A DNA stretch of 64,000 nt from Winogradskyella sediminis (GTDB lineage: Bacteria > Bacteroidota > Bacteroidia > Flavobacteriales > Flavobacteriaceae): assembly GCF_003387355.1 (NCBI RefSeq), contig NZ_QUNH01000001.1, positions 444,023-508,022 on the forward strand. The letters are read 5' to 3'. Position numbers and translations under genes: made by a program. Below are positions 33,630-42,209 of the stretch, in pieces. Numbering within the stretch: the first letter of the stretch is position 1; each line of letters opens with the position of its first letter. The notes beneath the pieces were generated by a model. It saw only the letters and a program-made list of their open reading frames with translations. It had not been told where the DNA came from and ran no database searches.

Positions 33630-34339
33630 TGAAACAGATTGCTATAGTCCTCACTTGCATATTAGTCTCCTTTTCCTCTGATGCCCAAAGCCTTATTGGA
33701 GCTTGGAAAAACACAACCACAACAGCCCAAGGAGACCAGTTAGAAACCGTCGTTATTTTTACAGAAGCCTACCAAGTCTCTACAACCTATAATACTTCAA
33801 CCGGAGAATTTATAAAAAGTAATGGAGGTTCTTGGTCTATAATGGATAATACCATTACTGAAACCATAGAGTTTAACACTGATAATCCTGAACTAGTAGG
33901 TGCTGAAGTAGATTATAAAGTGAAGTTAACTACAGATGCTTTTCAAATTGTTGAGAGTCAATTAAAATTTGTAAAAATAGATAACGGAAGCCCAGGACAA
34001 CTGCAAGGGGCCTGGCTGATGTCTGGCAGAGTAAGAAACGGAAAGACACAATTAAGAGATATTAGTAGACCAAGGAAAACGATGAAAATTTTATCTGGCA
34101 CACGATTTCAATGGATTGCTTACAATACGAAAACCAAACAATTTCTAGGAACAGGAGGAGGCACCTATACTACCAAAAACGGTATATACACCGAGCATAT
34201 AAAATTCTTTTCAAAAGATACATCTAAGGCTGGTATATCTTTAGAATTCAATTTTAAAATTGAAAATGATCAATGGATTCATACAGGTTTCTCGAGCAAA
34301 GGAGATCCTATACACGAAATTTGGAGTCTTAGATTATAA
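33629..34339 (+). CDS. Secreted protein with two lipocalin-like repeats
   Basis: A 236-residue exported protein (signal peptide MKQIAIVLTCILVSFSSDAQ). Two homologous halves are visible: LIGAWKNTTTTAQGDQ ... GEFIKSNGGSWSIMDN ... ITETIEFN, and LQGAWLMSGRVRNGKT ... KQFLGTGGGTYTTKNG ... IYTEHIKFF. Each half begins with the G-x-W strand of lipocalin-like domains, so the gene arose by internal duplication. No ligand is known. It is followed after 19 bp by the hydrolase gene, probably in one transcript. Confidence 0.7.
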   Translation: MKQIAIVLTCILVSFSSDAQSLIGAWKNTTTTAQGDQLETVVIFTEAYQVSTTYNTSTGEFIKSNGGSWSIMDNTITETIEFNTDNPELVGAEVDYKVKLTTDAFQIVESQLKFVKIDNGSPGQLQGAWLMSGRVRNGKTQLRDISRPRKTMKILSGTRFQWIAYNTKTKQFLGTGGGTYTTKNGIYTEHIKFFSKDTSKAGISLEFNFKIENDQWIHTGFSSKGDPIHEIWSLRL

Positions 34340-34358
34340 TTGAATTAAAAAAACTACC

Positions 34359-35291
34359 ATGCGCTATTTAAAACAATTGTTATGCCTATTGATCTTTGCT
34401 AACCTTAACTTTTCTTGTAAGAATAATAACGACGAAACGAAAACGACCGTAACACCGATTATATTTAAAGATATTATAGAAGAAGACTATGAATTACATA
34501 CATCATCTCAACCTGCAAATGCTGTTTTAGTGCTTTTTGGTGGCTTTCCAGAGAATGCATCAGACATTAAACGCGAATTTAAAATTCTTGAAAAAGCCAA
34601 AGACCATAATATCGCAGTTTTGTACATGAATTACAATCGAAAAATATGGTTAAAAGAACAAGAACTTACCCAATTAACAGAACAATTTCACAGCATTTTT
34701 AAATTGCATAATTTATCGGTTAACAATGTTTACATTGGTGGATTTTCAAGTGGAGGTAATATGGCCCTTTTAGTTAGCAATGCATTAACAGATAAGGAAG
34801 CACACATTATTCCTAAGGGTGTTTTTATTGTAGATTCACCAATCGATTTAGTCGCCTTGTACAACACTGCACAAACAAACGTTGATCGTAACGTCTCTAA
34901 TGCTGCAGTGCAAGAAAGCACTTGGTTGCTTAAAACTTTAAATTCTACATTTGGTCATCCAAATGATAGTCTATCACGTTATGAAAAGTATGCTGTTTTT
35001 ACGTCTAAGACCAACAACTTCAACAACATTAAAAATCTTAAAAACACTAAGATTAGATTGTATACAGAACCAGACACGTTATGGTGGAAAAACACCATGA
35101 TGGCCAAATACAACGAATTAAATGCGTACTATATAAAAAAGCTTTCTCAATCGTTGCAAAATCATAACTTTAAAGACGTCTCTTATATTCCTACACAAAA
35201 TAAAGGCTATCGTTCTAATGGAGATCGACATCCACATAGTTGGGCCATTGTAGATACTCAAAATTTAATTGACTGGATGTTAAATGAATAA
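34359..35291 (+). CDS. Alpha/beta-hydrolase-fold lipoprotein
   Basis: A 310-residue lipoprotein (lipobox NFSC, Cys near residue 20). The nucleophile elbow GFSSGGNMALL gives the G-x-S-x-G motif, the likely acid is around the LYTEPDTLWWK segment, and the C-terminal His is in DRHPHSWAIVD. It probably hydrolyses an ester at the cell envelope. It is linked to the preceding secreted gene. Confidence 0.78.
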   Translation: MRYLKQLLCLLIFANLNFSCKNNNDETKTTVTPIIFKDIIEEDYELHTSSQPANAVLVLFGGFPENASDIKREFKILEKAKDHNIAVLYMNYNRKIWLKEQELTQLTEQFHSIFKLHNLSVNNVYIGGFSSGGNMALLVSNALTDKEAHIIPKGVFIVDSPIDLVALYNTAQTNVDRNVSNAAVQESTWLLKTLNSTFGHPNDSLSRYEKYAVFTSKTNNFNNIKNLKNTKIRLYTEPDTLWWKNTMMAKYNELNAYYIKKLSQSLQNHNFKDVSYIPTQNKGYRSNGDRHPHSWAIVDTQNLIDWMLNE

Positions 35292-35470
35292 AAACAGACC
35301 ATAAAATGTATATCAAAAATGAAGATACTTATCGTCATTTTAAATTTCTAACAATAAGAACTTTATCACTAACCATGGTTAATGTGAAGCCTTACGGTAT
35401 TTATGGTTTAATATTTATTTTTTATTTTAGTACAAAAGAAAGCCACCTGCAATAGGTAGTAAAACAGAAA

Positions 35471-35485
35471 GAAGAAGAAGAAGAA
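35471..35485. repeat. (GAA)5 microsatellite upstream of a start codon
   Basis: Five GAA units lie within an all-purine tract 12 bp before the ATG at 35498, overlapping the area where a ribosome would bind. Length change here could alter translation. The 200 bp before it (35292-35470) hold no recognised feature. Confidence 0.6.
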
Positions 35486-35497
35486 AAAATACCACTT

Positions 35498-35770
35498 ATG
35501 AAAAGTAAACTATCAATTATTAAAGCAGAAATTGACAACTATGCGAGTGACTCTAACTTAACAGAATTACAAATTGTTGACAAACTGAAAGACTATTACT
35601 TCAACAAAAAAGTCAATGAAAATTTAAAACTTTATAAAAAAGGGAAGAAAAAAGTAAGCGAGGTCACTAAGGACTTAAAAATCTCACCACGCAAGTTTTA
35701 TGCTATTCTAGAAAAGAAAAATATAAGCTATACAAAGTACAATAAAAATAAAGAGGAGAGCCCATCTTAA
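35498..35770 (+). CDS. Small HTH-like hypothetical protein, 90 aa
   Basis: A basic 90-residue protein. The C-terminal half (KKVSEVTKDLKISPRKFYAI) fits a short helix-turn-helix of the resolvase/Hin type, with KISPRKFYAIL as the putative recognition helix. There are no other domains. The spermidine-synthase-like gene follows 25 bp downstream. A role as a small DNA-binding regulator is an inference. Confidence 0.55.
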   Translation: MKSKLSIIKAEIDNYASDSNLTELQIVDKLKDYYFNKKVNENLKLYKKGKKKVSEVTKDLKISPRKFYAILEKKNISYTKYNKNKEESPS

Positions 35771-35795
35771 AACCAAAAACCAATTCTTGGTAACG

Positions 35796-36440
35796 ATGAA
35801 GCCATTGCTCAGTTACATTTATCCTATTACCAAAACCATAGAATCTAAATACAGTGGAACACTAGAGATTACTTGGTATAATGGAAAAAAACACCTCAAT
35901 TCTAAAAATGCCAATTACAGTTATGGGTCTTTACAGCGCATATTAAAATTTGGACTAGAGAAGGTTGAATTCTCTAAAATCAATTCTATTTTAATTTTAG
36001 GCATGGGTGGAGGTAGTGTGATTAAAACACTTAGAAACCACTTTAATTATACCAACTCTATCGAAGCTGTAGAAATAGATCCTGTTATTATTGACATCGC
36101 AAAATCTGAATTTGGAATTGTAGAAAACGACCATCTCAAAATCCATTGTGCAGATGCGTTTCATTTTGTTGAAACCAATACCAAAGTTTTCGACCTTATT
36201 ATAATTGACCTGTATATCGATCTTTTAGTACCAGATCAGTTTTTAAGCACAGCATTCTGGGATTATATTCTAAAAACAAAATCTTCTAAAGGATCTTTAC
36301 TTTTTAATGCCTCTGTTAAAGAATCTCATATAACTAACGTTGAAAGCCTCATTAACTACCTTAAAACAAAAGTCTATAAAGTTGATGTATACAAAAAAGT
36401 AAACAACACCAATACTGTTGTTATTACCAATTCCCTATAA
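35796..36440 (+). CDS. Spermidine-synthase-like methyltransferase-fold protein
   Basis: A 214-residue Rossmann-fold protein. The SAM-binding glycine loop SILILGMGGGSVIKTL and the acidic AVEIDPVIIDIAK motif match the spermidine synthase / SpeE-like family, and the Asp pair in IIIDLYIDLL sits in the catalytic region. It is shorter than classic spermidine synthases and lacks their N-terminal beta-domain, so the aminopropyl-transfer reaction is not assured. ATG at 35796 is preferred over a TTG nine bases upstream. Confidence 0.75.
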   Translation: MKPLLSYIYPITKTIESKYSGTLEITWYNGKKHLNSKNANYSYGSLQRILKFGLEKVEFSKINSILILGMGGGSVIKTLRNHFNYTNSIEAVEIDPVIIDIAKSEFGIVENDHLKIHCADAFHFVETNTKVFDLIIIDLYIDLLVPDQFLSTAFWDYILKTKSSKGSLLFNASVKESHITNVESLINYLKTKVYKVDVYKKVNNTNTVVITNSL

Positions 36441-36480
36441 CGTTATAAATTAGTATATTGTAAGAAGTTAATTTAAAGTT

Positions 36481-36831
36481 ATGCGAAAAAAGTGTCCGGA
36501 ATGTGGTGATGTAATCGTAGGTAGAATAGATAAAAAATACTGCAGCGATGGCTGTAGAAATGCACAAAATAATCGTCTAAATAAAGATTCTAAAAATCTT
36601 ATTAGAAATACCAATAACCGATTGCGCAAAAATTACAGAATTTTAGAAGCATTAAATCCTCATAAGAAGATGAAATGCTCTAGAGCTAAAATGGTTGAAA
36701 AAGGTTTCGATTTTAATTATTTTACTAGCACTTACACAACCAAAGCTGGCACCATCTATTATTTTGTGTATGACCAAGGTTACTTACCTCTTGAAGGGGA
36801 ATATTACGCCTTGGTTAAACGCGATGATTAA
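36481..36831 (+). CDS. Zinc-ribbon hypothetical protein, 116 aa
   Basis: A 116-residue protein with an N-terminal four-Cys zinc ribbon (KKCPECGDVI and KYCSDGCRNAQ), resembling DUF2116-like modules, then a basic helical stretch and a C-terminal beta-rich piece. I recall it as a conserved flavobacterial protein of unknown function. Its stop codon overlaps the stop of the convergent CBS gene by 3 bp. Confidence 0.7.
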   Translation: MRKKCPECGDVIVGRIDKKYCSDGCRNAQNNRLNKDSKNLIRNTNNRLRKNYRILEALNPHKKMKCSRAKMVEKGFDFNYFTSTYTTKAGTIYYFVYDQGYLPLEGEYYALVKRDD

Positions 36832-37313
36832 TTACCTTTTTTTGTAGCACTGTTCCAATTTTCGCCTTTCAACTCCAGCGCAGCAATTAAAATATCTTTC
36901 TGACTAATTTGGCCTACAAGTTTACCATTTTCTACAATTGGGAAACGTCGTCGCTTAGAATTTAAAAACTTATTAGCAGCATCAAACACATCCATGTTAC
37001 CATCAATAGTTTCGACTCCTTTAGCCATCCGTAATTCTACATTATCGTGCTTAAGTGGCATATTATAGTACCGGCTTTCACTTAACTGCTTTAGGCAATC
37101 TCCTTCCGAAATAATACCTACTAGCTCTTGCCGTTCATTTACCACAGGTCCACCAGAAATCTTATGTTTTATTAAAGCCTCTACCACCTCTTGAACTGTT
37201 TGGTCAGGTCTAAACGTTATAAGTTTTGTAGACATATAATCTTTTACTTTTAACTGTGTAACATCGCTAGTATTTTGTTGCTTACGAGATCCTTGAAAAC
37301 TTTTTATGGCCAT
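36828..37313 (-). CDS. CBS-domain-pair protein
   Basis: A 161-residue protein consisting almost entirely of two CBS motifs (about 22-82 and 95-150), with segments KLITFRPDQTVQEVVEALIK and GGPVVNERQELVGIISEGD in the first and KRRRFPIVENGKLVGQISQKD in the second. Such stand-alone CBS pairs bind adenine nucleotides and act as sensors. The partner is unknown. The short tail is Gly/Lys-rich. Confidence 0.88.
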   Translation of the reverse strand: MAIKSFQGSRKQQNTSDVTQLKVKDYMSTKLITFRPDQTVQEVVEALIKHKISGGPVVNERQELVGIISEGDCLKQLSESRYYNMPLKHDNVELRMAKGVETIDGNMDVFDAANKFLNSKRRRFPIVENGKLVGQISQKDILIAALELKGENWNSATKKGN

Positions 37314-37435
37314 AACGTTATAATTTTAAAGGTTAGAGATTGTTCTAAAAATACTGAAAATTAACCATTTAAAAAAATCAAAACACAAAAGCACATATAT
37401 TCCGTATTTTTACCCAAAACATTTATTATAAAAAT

Positions 37436-38245
37436 TTGAATACACAAATAAGCATCATTGGTTGTGGTTGGTTAGGCTTTCCTTTAGCTCAACAATTAAT
37501 TAAAGAAGGCTATACCACAAATGGCTCTACGACCTCAACAGATAAGTTGAGTGTTTTAAAAAGTAATGGTATTCAACCGTTTTTAGTCACCTTATCAGAA
37601 ACCACAATTTCAGGGGACTATTCCAAGTTTTTAATCGGAAGTAATATCGTAATTATTAATATTCCTCCTGGTTTAAGGAAACAGCCAAATAAAAATCACG
37701 TGGCAGAGATAAAGCATCTTATGCATGCTATAGAACACCACAACATCAAACAGGTATTATACATTAGTTCTACTTCCGTTTATAAAGATAATTTTCACTA
37801 TCCTATTATAAGGTCTAACACAGTTCCAAATGCTACCTCCAAAAGTGGTAAACAACTTATAGCCATTGAACAAATGCTTAGCACCAACCCTAATTTTAAA
37901 ACGACTATTCTACGTTTTGGCGGCTTGGTGGATAAGGACCGTCATCCTTCTAAATTTTTATCTGGAAAAACCAATATCCCAAATCCTGAAGCTCCCATTA
38001 ATTTAATTCATAAAACCGACTGTATAGCGATCATCAGTACAATACTTAAAAATGAACTATGGAATGTAGCCTTAAACGCTGCATACCCAATACATCCAAG
38101 TAAAAAAACATATTATATAGATTATTGTCAACATCATAATTTACCACTACCTGAGTTTAACTCAGTAACAAAAAGCAAAGGAAAACTCATCGATAGCTCA
38201 CTATTGGTCCAACTATTAAAGTACACCTTTAAGGAGATACCCTAG
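37436..38245 (+). CDS. NAD(P)-binding SDR/epimerase-like protein
   Basis: A 269-residue Rossmann protein that starts ISIIGCGWLGFPLAQQLI (GxGxxG loop). It resembles YeeZ-type epimerase/reductase proteins. The typical Y-x3-K catalytic pair is not clearly placed: YISSTSVYKDNFHY carries the S-x-Y part without a following K in register. A dehydrogenase role is therefore uncertain. The start is TTG at 37436. Confidence 0.75.
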   Translation: MNTQISIIGCGWLGFPLAQQLIKEGYTTNGSTTSTDKLSVLKSNGIQPFLVTLSETTISGDYSKFLIGSNIVIINIPPGLRKQPNKNHVAEIKHLMHAIEHHNIKQVLYISSTSVYKDNFHYPIIRSNTVPNATSKSGKQLIAIEQMLSTNPNFKTTILRFGGLVDKDRHPSKFLSGKTNIPNPEAPINLIHKTDCIAIISTILKNELWNVALNAAYPIHPSKKTYYIDYCQHHNLPLPEFNSVTKSKGKLIDSSLLVQLLKYTFKEIP

Positions 38246-38337
38246 AAATTAATAGATTTTTAAGACCCTTTCTTATTAATTTTTATAGATTTAGCACTTT
38301 AAAATTAAAATAATCAAAGAACAATAAACTAAAAAAA

Positions 38338-39051
38338 ATGAAGACCATTACAACTGCAATACTTATGTTATGTTCAGTAGCTGTATTTGCACAGACAAAT
38401 ACAGAGTTAAAAAAACATTATGAAGCCTATTACAAGCAAATGAAAAAGCAAGGTGATAAGCAAGGTGTTATCAACGCCATGACACATCTCGATGTTTTAG
38501 AACCTTCTGTAGCACGTAAAGATACGTTGGCTTATATCTATCTTTCTGAAGGACAATATATGCAAGCTTTAAACACCATTGGTGTAGAGAAAAACCCAAC
38601 AGATTCGGACATGAATGTAGAGGTAAAAGCTTTAGCATTAAAAAATCTTAATCAAATAGAAATGGCTTTAGAGCATTTTGAAGTATTATATAAGCGCAAC
38701 CCAAATGTGTATTTGGCTTATGAGATGGCTGAAATGAAAATTCAAACTAAGGACTTAGTTGGCGCACGATTAAACATTGATTACGCCATGGCTAATGTTA
38801 CTGAAGACATGAAGCGTGCGTTTTACGAGCAACAACAACCTTATGAAACATCTATGAAAGCAGCATTAATGTACCTTAAAGGCTTATTAACATTTACTGA
38901 GAACAAAGAAACGAATATGGATGCTGCCTTAAAATTTATGAACGATGCCTTAGCTATAGATCCTAATTTTAATCTTGCCAAGATTAGTAGAGAAGCGTTA
39001 GAGGCTCAGAAAGCTCAACGTGCTAAACGTGCTGCTGAGAAAAAAGAATAA
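38338..39051 (+). CDS. Secreted TPR protein
   Basis: A 237-residue periplasmic protein with signal peptide (MKTITTAILMLCSVAVFAQ) and about four TPR-like helix pairs, for example YIYLSEGQYMQALNTIGVE, KNLNQIEMALEHFEVLYKR and LMKFMNDALAIDPNF-like repeats. The tail is Lys/Arg/Ala-rich (AQKAQRAKRAAEKKE). It is likely a scaffold protein; the partner is unknown. A single gene with its own terminator. Confidence 0.8.
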   Translation: MKTITTAILMLCSVAVFAQTNTELKKHYEAYYKQMKKQGDKQGVINAMTHLDVLEPSVARKDTLAYIYLSEGQYMQALNTIGVEKNPTDSDMNVEVKALALKNLNQIEMALEHFEVLYKRNPNVYLAYEMAEMKIQTKDLVGARLNIDYAMANVTEDMKRAFYEQQQPYETSMKAALMYLKGLLTFTENKETNMDAALKFMNDALAIDPNFNLAKISREALEAQKAQRAKRAAEKKE

Positions 39052-39073
39052 TACTTTATATTAGAACATAATC

Positions 39074-39103
39074 AAAAAAAGCAGCTCAATGAGTTGCTTT
39101 TTT
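39074..39103. terminator. Bidirectional intrinsic terminator
   Basis: AAAAAAAGCAGCTC (39074-39087) pairs with GAGTTGCTTTTTT (39091-39103), with one G-T pair, across a three-base loop, between convergent genes. Confidence 0.9.
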
Positions 39104-39113
39104 AGTTTTATAA

Positions 39114-39644
39114 TTATTCTGGTTGAATTTGATTATAAAAATCACCTTCAAGCTTTTTATTAATGAGATAATTAAGATTAGAAAAAGCTATAAAAAGGGC
39201 TTTTATATTTGATAATTTTTCCTCTCTACTAATATTATCTATCGTTAGGTTTTCGTTAAGCTTTAAAAGCTCTGTTTCAACGATAGCATTTCTTGAAATA
39301 ATTAAATTAGTTTTAAACTGCTCTGGCATCTGCGTTTTAAATTCTTTTATAAACTTTTTTAGGAGGTCTAAATCACCATTAAAAAAAGAAAAATCTGCTT
39401 TCTTTAAATAACCGATTTGTGTTGCTAGTTCGTGATATCTGTCCCAAGCCGCAATTGCATTTTCGCTTTCGCTACTCAGTGCATAATCCATATACTCAAT
39501 GCTCTCAATAGTTTTAGCTGTAATTTTTTTGCGCTCTTGTGGGATTTCTGTGGCTTCTATATCTGTTGTAGTGCTATTACCAGAGTCATCGCAACTCATA
39601 ACTATAACACCACATAATAATAAAACAACGAATTTAATTTTCAT
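39114..39644 (-). CDS. Hypothetical lipoprotein, 176 aa
   Basis: Lipobox VMSC (MKIKFVVLLLCGVIVMSCDD) followed by a polar Asp/Ser/Thr-rich linker, and then a mostly helical domain (about 40-176). No family is recognised. It forms a single-gene unit ending at the shared terminator. Confidence 0.65.
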   Translation of the reverse strand: MKIKFVVLLLCGVIVMSCDDSGNSTTTDIEATEIPQERKKITAKTIESIEYMDYALSSESENAIAAWDRYHELATQIGYLKKADFSFFNGDLDLLKKFIKEFKTQMPEQFKTNLIISRNAIVETELLKLNENLTIDNISREEKLSNIKALFIAFSNLNYLINKKLEGDFYNQIQPE

Positions 39645-39786
39645 ATAGCGGAACTAATTTTGACTGTAAATATACTAAACTATCAATTGTAATGATTTAG
39701 TATGTGCTACAGAAACTAAATTGAAGAATTCTTAATAACGCTCTCTTTTTCTGAAAATTTTAATATTACGACGCCTAAATTCTTAT

Positions 39787-39794
39787 TACTTTTG
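39787..39794 (+). promoter_or_regulatory. Putative -7 element (TACTTTTG)
   Basis: TACTTTTG matches TAnnTTTG and lies 21 bp before the ATG at 39816. It overlaps the TTG at 39792, making that an unlikely start codon. Confidence 0.55.
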
Positions 39795-39815
39795 GCGAAA
39801 ATTCAAAAAGAGCAC

Positions 39816-40769
39816 ATGTCTTCAAAAATATTAATCATTGGTGCCTGTGGGCAGATAGGAACAGAATTAACGACTAAGTTAAGAGACATTCATGGTGTAG
39901 ATAATGTTATTGCAAGTGATATTAATACTAGAAAATTAGAGTTGGTTAATGCTGGACCATTTGTAATTTTAGATGCTAAAAACTTTAATGCCATTAAAGA
40001 TTGTTGTATTAATCATAATGTAGATACGGTTTATCTTATGGCTGCTTTACTTAGTGCTACAGGCGAAAAATATCCGATGGAAGCATGGGATCTCAATATG
40101 AATTCATTATTCCATGTGCTTAATTTAGCTAAAGGCGGACAAATCAAAAAAGTATTTTGGCCAAGCAGTATTGCTGTTTTTGGACCAACTACACCAAACA
40201 AAAACACACCACAACATACCATTTGTGAGCCAACAACCGTTTACGGTATTACCAAACAAGTCGGTGAACGTTGGTGCGAATATTATCACGACAAATATGG
40301 TGTAGATGTACGAAGCATTCGTTATCCTGGTATTATTAGCCATAAGGCTATGCCTGGAGGAGGAACTACGGATTATGCTGTTGAAATTTATCACGAAGCG
40401 ATAAAAGAAGGTAAATACGAAAGCTTTTTAGCTGAAGACACCAACTTACCTATGATGTTTATGGATGATGCTATAAAAGCGACCACTGAACTTATGGCAG
40501 CACCTTCTGAAAATATTACCATCAGATCGTCTTACAATTTAGCGGCTATGAGCTTTACACCAAAAGAGATTGCAGAAAGTATTAAAACTGAAATGCCAGA
40601 CTTTACAATGAGCTACAAACCAGATTTCAGACAAGCCATTGCAAACAGTTGGCCAACTTCTATAGATGATAGCGTAGCGCGAAAGGATTGGAACTGGTCC
40701 CACGATTTTGATCTTAAAAAAATGACTTCAGAAATGCTAACGCAGTTAAAGAAAAAGTATCAGTCATAA
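39816..40769 (+). CDS. L-threonine 3-dehydrogenase-like SDR epimerase
   Basis: A 317-residue extended SDR protein. SKILIIGACGQIGTELTT gives the NAD(P) GxxGxxG loop, and EPTTVYGITKQVGERWCEYY gives the Y-x3-K catalytic pair. VRSIRYPGIISHKAMPGGGTTDYAVEIYH matches the SDR-type L-threonine 3-dehydrogenase group, which oxidises threonine to 2-amino-3-ketobutyrate. No kbl (ligase) gene is adjacent. The ATG at 39816 is preferred over the TTG at 39792, which overlaps the promoter. Confidence 0.85.
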   Translation: MSSKILIIGACGQIGTELTTKLRDIHGVDNVIASDINTRKLELVNAGPFVILDAKNFNAIKDCCINHNVDTVYLMAALLSATGEKYPMEAWDLNMNSLFHVLNLAKGGQIKKVFWPSSIAVFGPTTPNKNTPQHTICEPTTVYGITKQVGERWCEYYHDKYGVDVRSIRYPGIISHKAMPGGGTTDYAVEIYHEAIKEGKYESFLAEDTNLPMMFMDDAIKATTELMAAPSENITIRSSYNLAAMSFTPKEIAESIKTEMPDFTMSYKPDFRQAIANSWPTSIDDSVARKDWNWSHDFDLKKMTSEMLTQLKKKYQS

Positions 40770-40793
40770 CATTAAAATAAAATATAATCGCAT

Positions 40794-40828
40794 AAAAAAA
40801 GCAAGAGAAACCGAACTCTTGCTTTTTT
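40794..40828. terminator. Bidirectional intrinsic terminator
   Basis: AAAAAAAGCAAGAG (40794-40807) pairs with CTCTTGCTTTTTT (40816-40828), between the SDR gene and the convergent SusCD/phosphodiesterase operon. It ends both. Confidence 0.92.
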
Positions 40829-40856
40829 ATTGTAAAAAATTTAATAATTGGTATTA

Positions 40857-42200
40857 TTAATCCTTACGACTATCATTTAGCATGCTCTTATATACAATTC
40901 CATGAGAAGCTTCTAATTGCGTTCCAAGAACATAAGCAGCTATAGTTGCAATATCTTCCATTTGAATTTCAGAAAACACCACACCTTTTTTAAAATCTGG
41001 ACCATAGGCTACAAAACCCGTTTGAATATTTTTAGTATCTGGATACTGACCATGTTTACCACCATGTGCCGGTTTAATCAAATCTCCTTCTCTATCATTA
41101 TTAAAACTAAAACCATCGTTTGCAGATAAAGCCAAAACAGCATCCGGATTAGCTCCTCTAGAAGTCATCTCATCTCTTGAGATAATTCGAAACGCTTGTT
41201 TAATACTAAAAGGTAAACCTTCGAGTTTATCTACAATTTTTTCTAATGTTTTGGTATCGTTTTTATCCTTCATATGTAAGAAAGCCGAACCACCAGTACT
41301 TATAAAGAAGGTGTCTTTATCCAAGACCCCTAATTCTTTTAACCATAGGTTGGCAGCAATACTAGAATGTACCGTGTAAAAACCATGATCTCCAGTGATA
41401 ATAATATTGGTTTGCTCTAAAATATTAGCTTTTTTTAAAGCATCCATTATCGTACTGACAGCTTGATCGGCTCCAGCAATTGCCTTTTCGACACCAACAC
41501 CATCACGTCCATTTCTATGCTGTGCTCCATCGGTATTTGGTAAATGAATCGTTAATAAATTTGGAATATAGGTTCTGATAATATAGCCAGCTATTCGACC
41601 CAAATTTTGATCCATACTCAAGGAACTTAAGTTATAATCATTCACGTCTAAGTTACCTGTTGCGTTCGCTATAGCCTCTTCAAACAAACCTTTAGGCGTT
41701 GCATATTTTTGAGTCGCACCACGTCGATCTCTCGGATTATCAAAAGACCAAATTTCGGGGATGTTATAATCAATAACATTGGCATTTACTGTAATAGGCC
41801 ATGACACAGAAGCTGTTTTTAATCCGGCGTTTTTAGCAGCTTCCCATAAGGTTTCCGCTTTTACAGAATTAAAATCATAATACCAGTTACCTGTTGTACC
41901 TTCTTCCGAAACTTTAGTATTGTAATAAACCCCATGTTTATCTGGACCTACACCCGTAATTAAAGTGGTATGTGATGGATAGGTCACCGTTGGAAAAATG
42001 CCATTAACCCCTTTAGCTGCAATACCATTACGAGCTAAATCCTTAATATGAGGAGTGGGCCATTGGTCTTGCAAATAAAAATCTGGTCTAAACCCATCGA
42101 TACTAATAATCACCAAGTGCTTTGCCTCTTGTGCAGCGATAAGGTTGAAGCCAAAACACGCTGATATCAGAACATAAATATATCTCAATTGCTTTTTCAT
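40857..42200 (-). CDS. ENPP-like nucleotide pyrophosphatase/phosphodiesterase
   Basis: A 447-residue exported enzyme of the alkaline-phosphatase superfamily, type I phosphodiesterase group. It has a signal peptide, a first metal Asp (IISIDGFRPDF, D35), the Thr nucleophile in FPTVTYPSHTTL (T73), and the metal site ITGDHGFY. It also has HLPNTDGAQH and PAHGGKHGQY, containing further metal ligands. It should hydrolyse phosphodiester or pyrophosphate bonds of nucleotides or phospho-compounds in the periplasm. It closes the operon behind SusD (9 bp gap) and before a terminator. Confidence 0.85.
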   Translation of the reverse strand: MKKQLRYIYVLISACFGFNLIAAQEAKHLVIISIDGFRPDFYLQDQWPTPHIKDLARNGIAAKGVNGIFPTVTYPSHTTLITGVGPDKHGVYYNTKVSEEGTTGNWYYDFNSVKAETLWEAAKNAGLKTASVSWPITVNANVIDYNIPEIWSFDNPRDRRGATQKYATPKGLFEEAIANATGNLDVNDYNLSSLSMDQNLGRIAGYIIRTYIPNLLTIHLPNTDGAQHRNGRDGVGVEKAIAGADQAVSTIMDALKKANILEQTNIIITGDHGFYTVHSSIAANLWLKELGVLDKDTFFISTGGSAFLHMKDKNDTKTLEKIVDKLEGLPFSIKQAFRIISRDEMTSRGANPDAVLALSANDGFSFNNDREGDLIKPAHGGKHGQYPDTKNIQTGFVAYGPDFKKGVVFSEIQMEDIATIAAYVLGTQLEASHGIVYKSMLNDSRKD

Positions 42201-42209
42201 ATTTCTAAA

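Noticed and set aside
40031..40394. Antisense frames over the threonine-dehydrogenase-like gene
   Set aside because: They lack start context, and their content is explained by codon composition of the sense gene.
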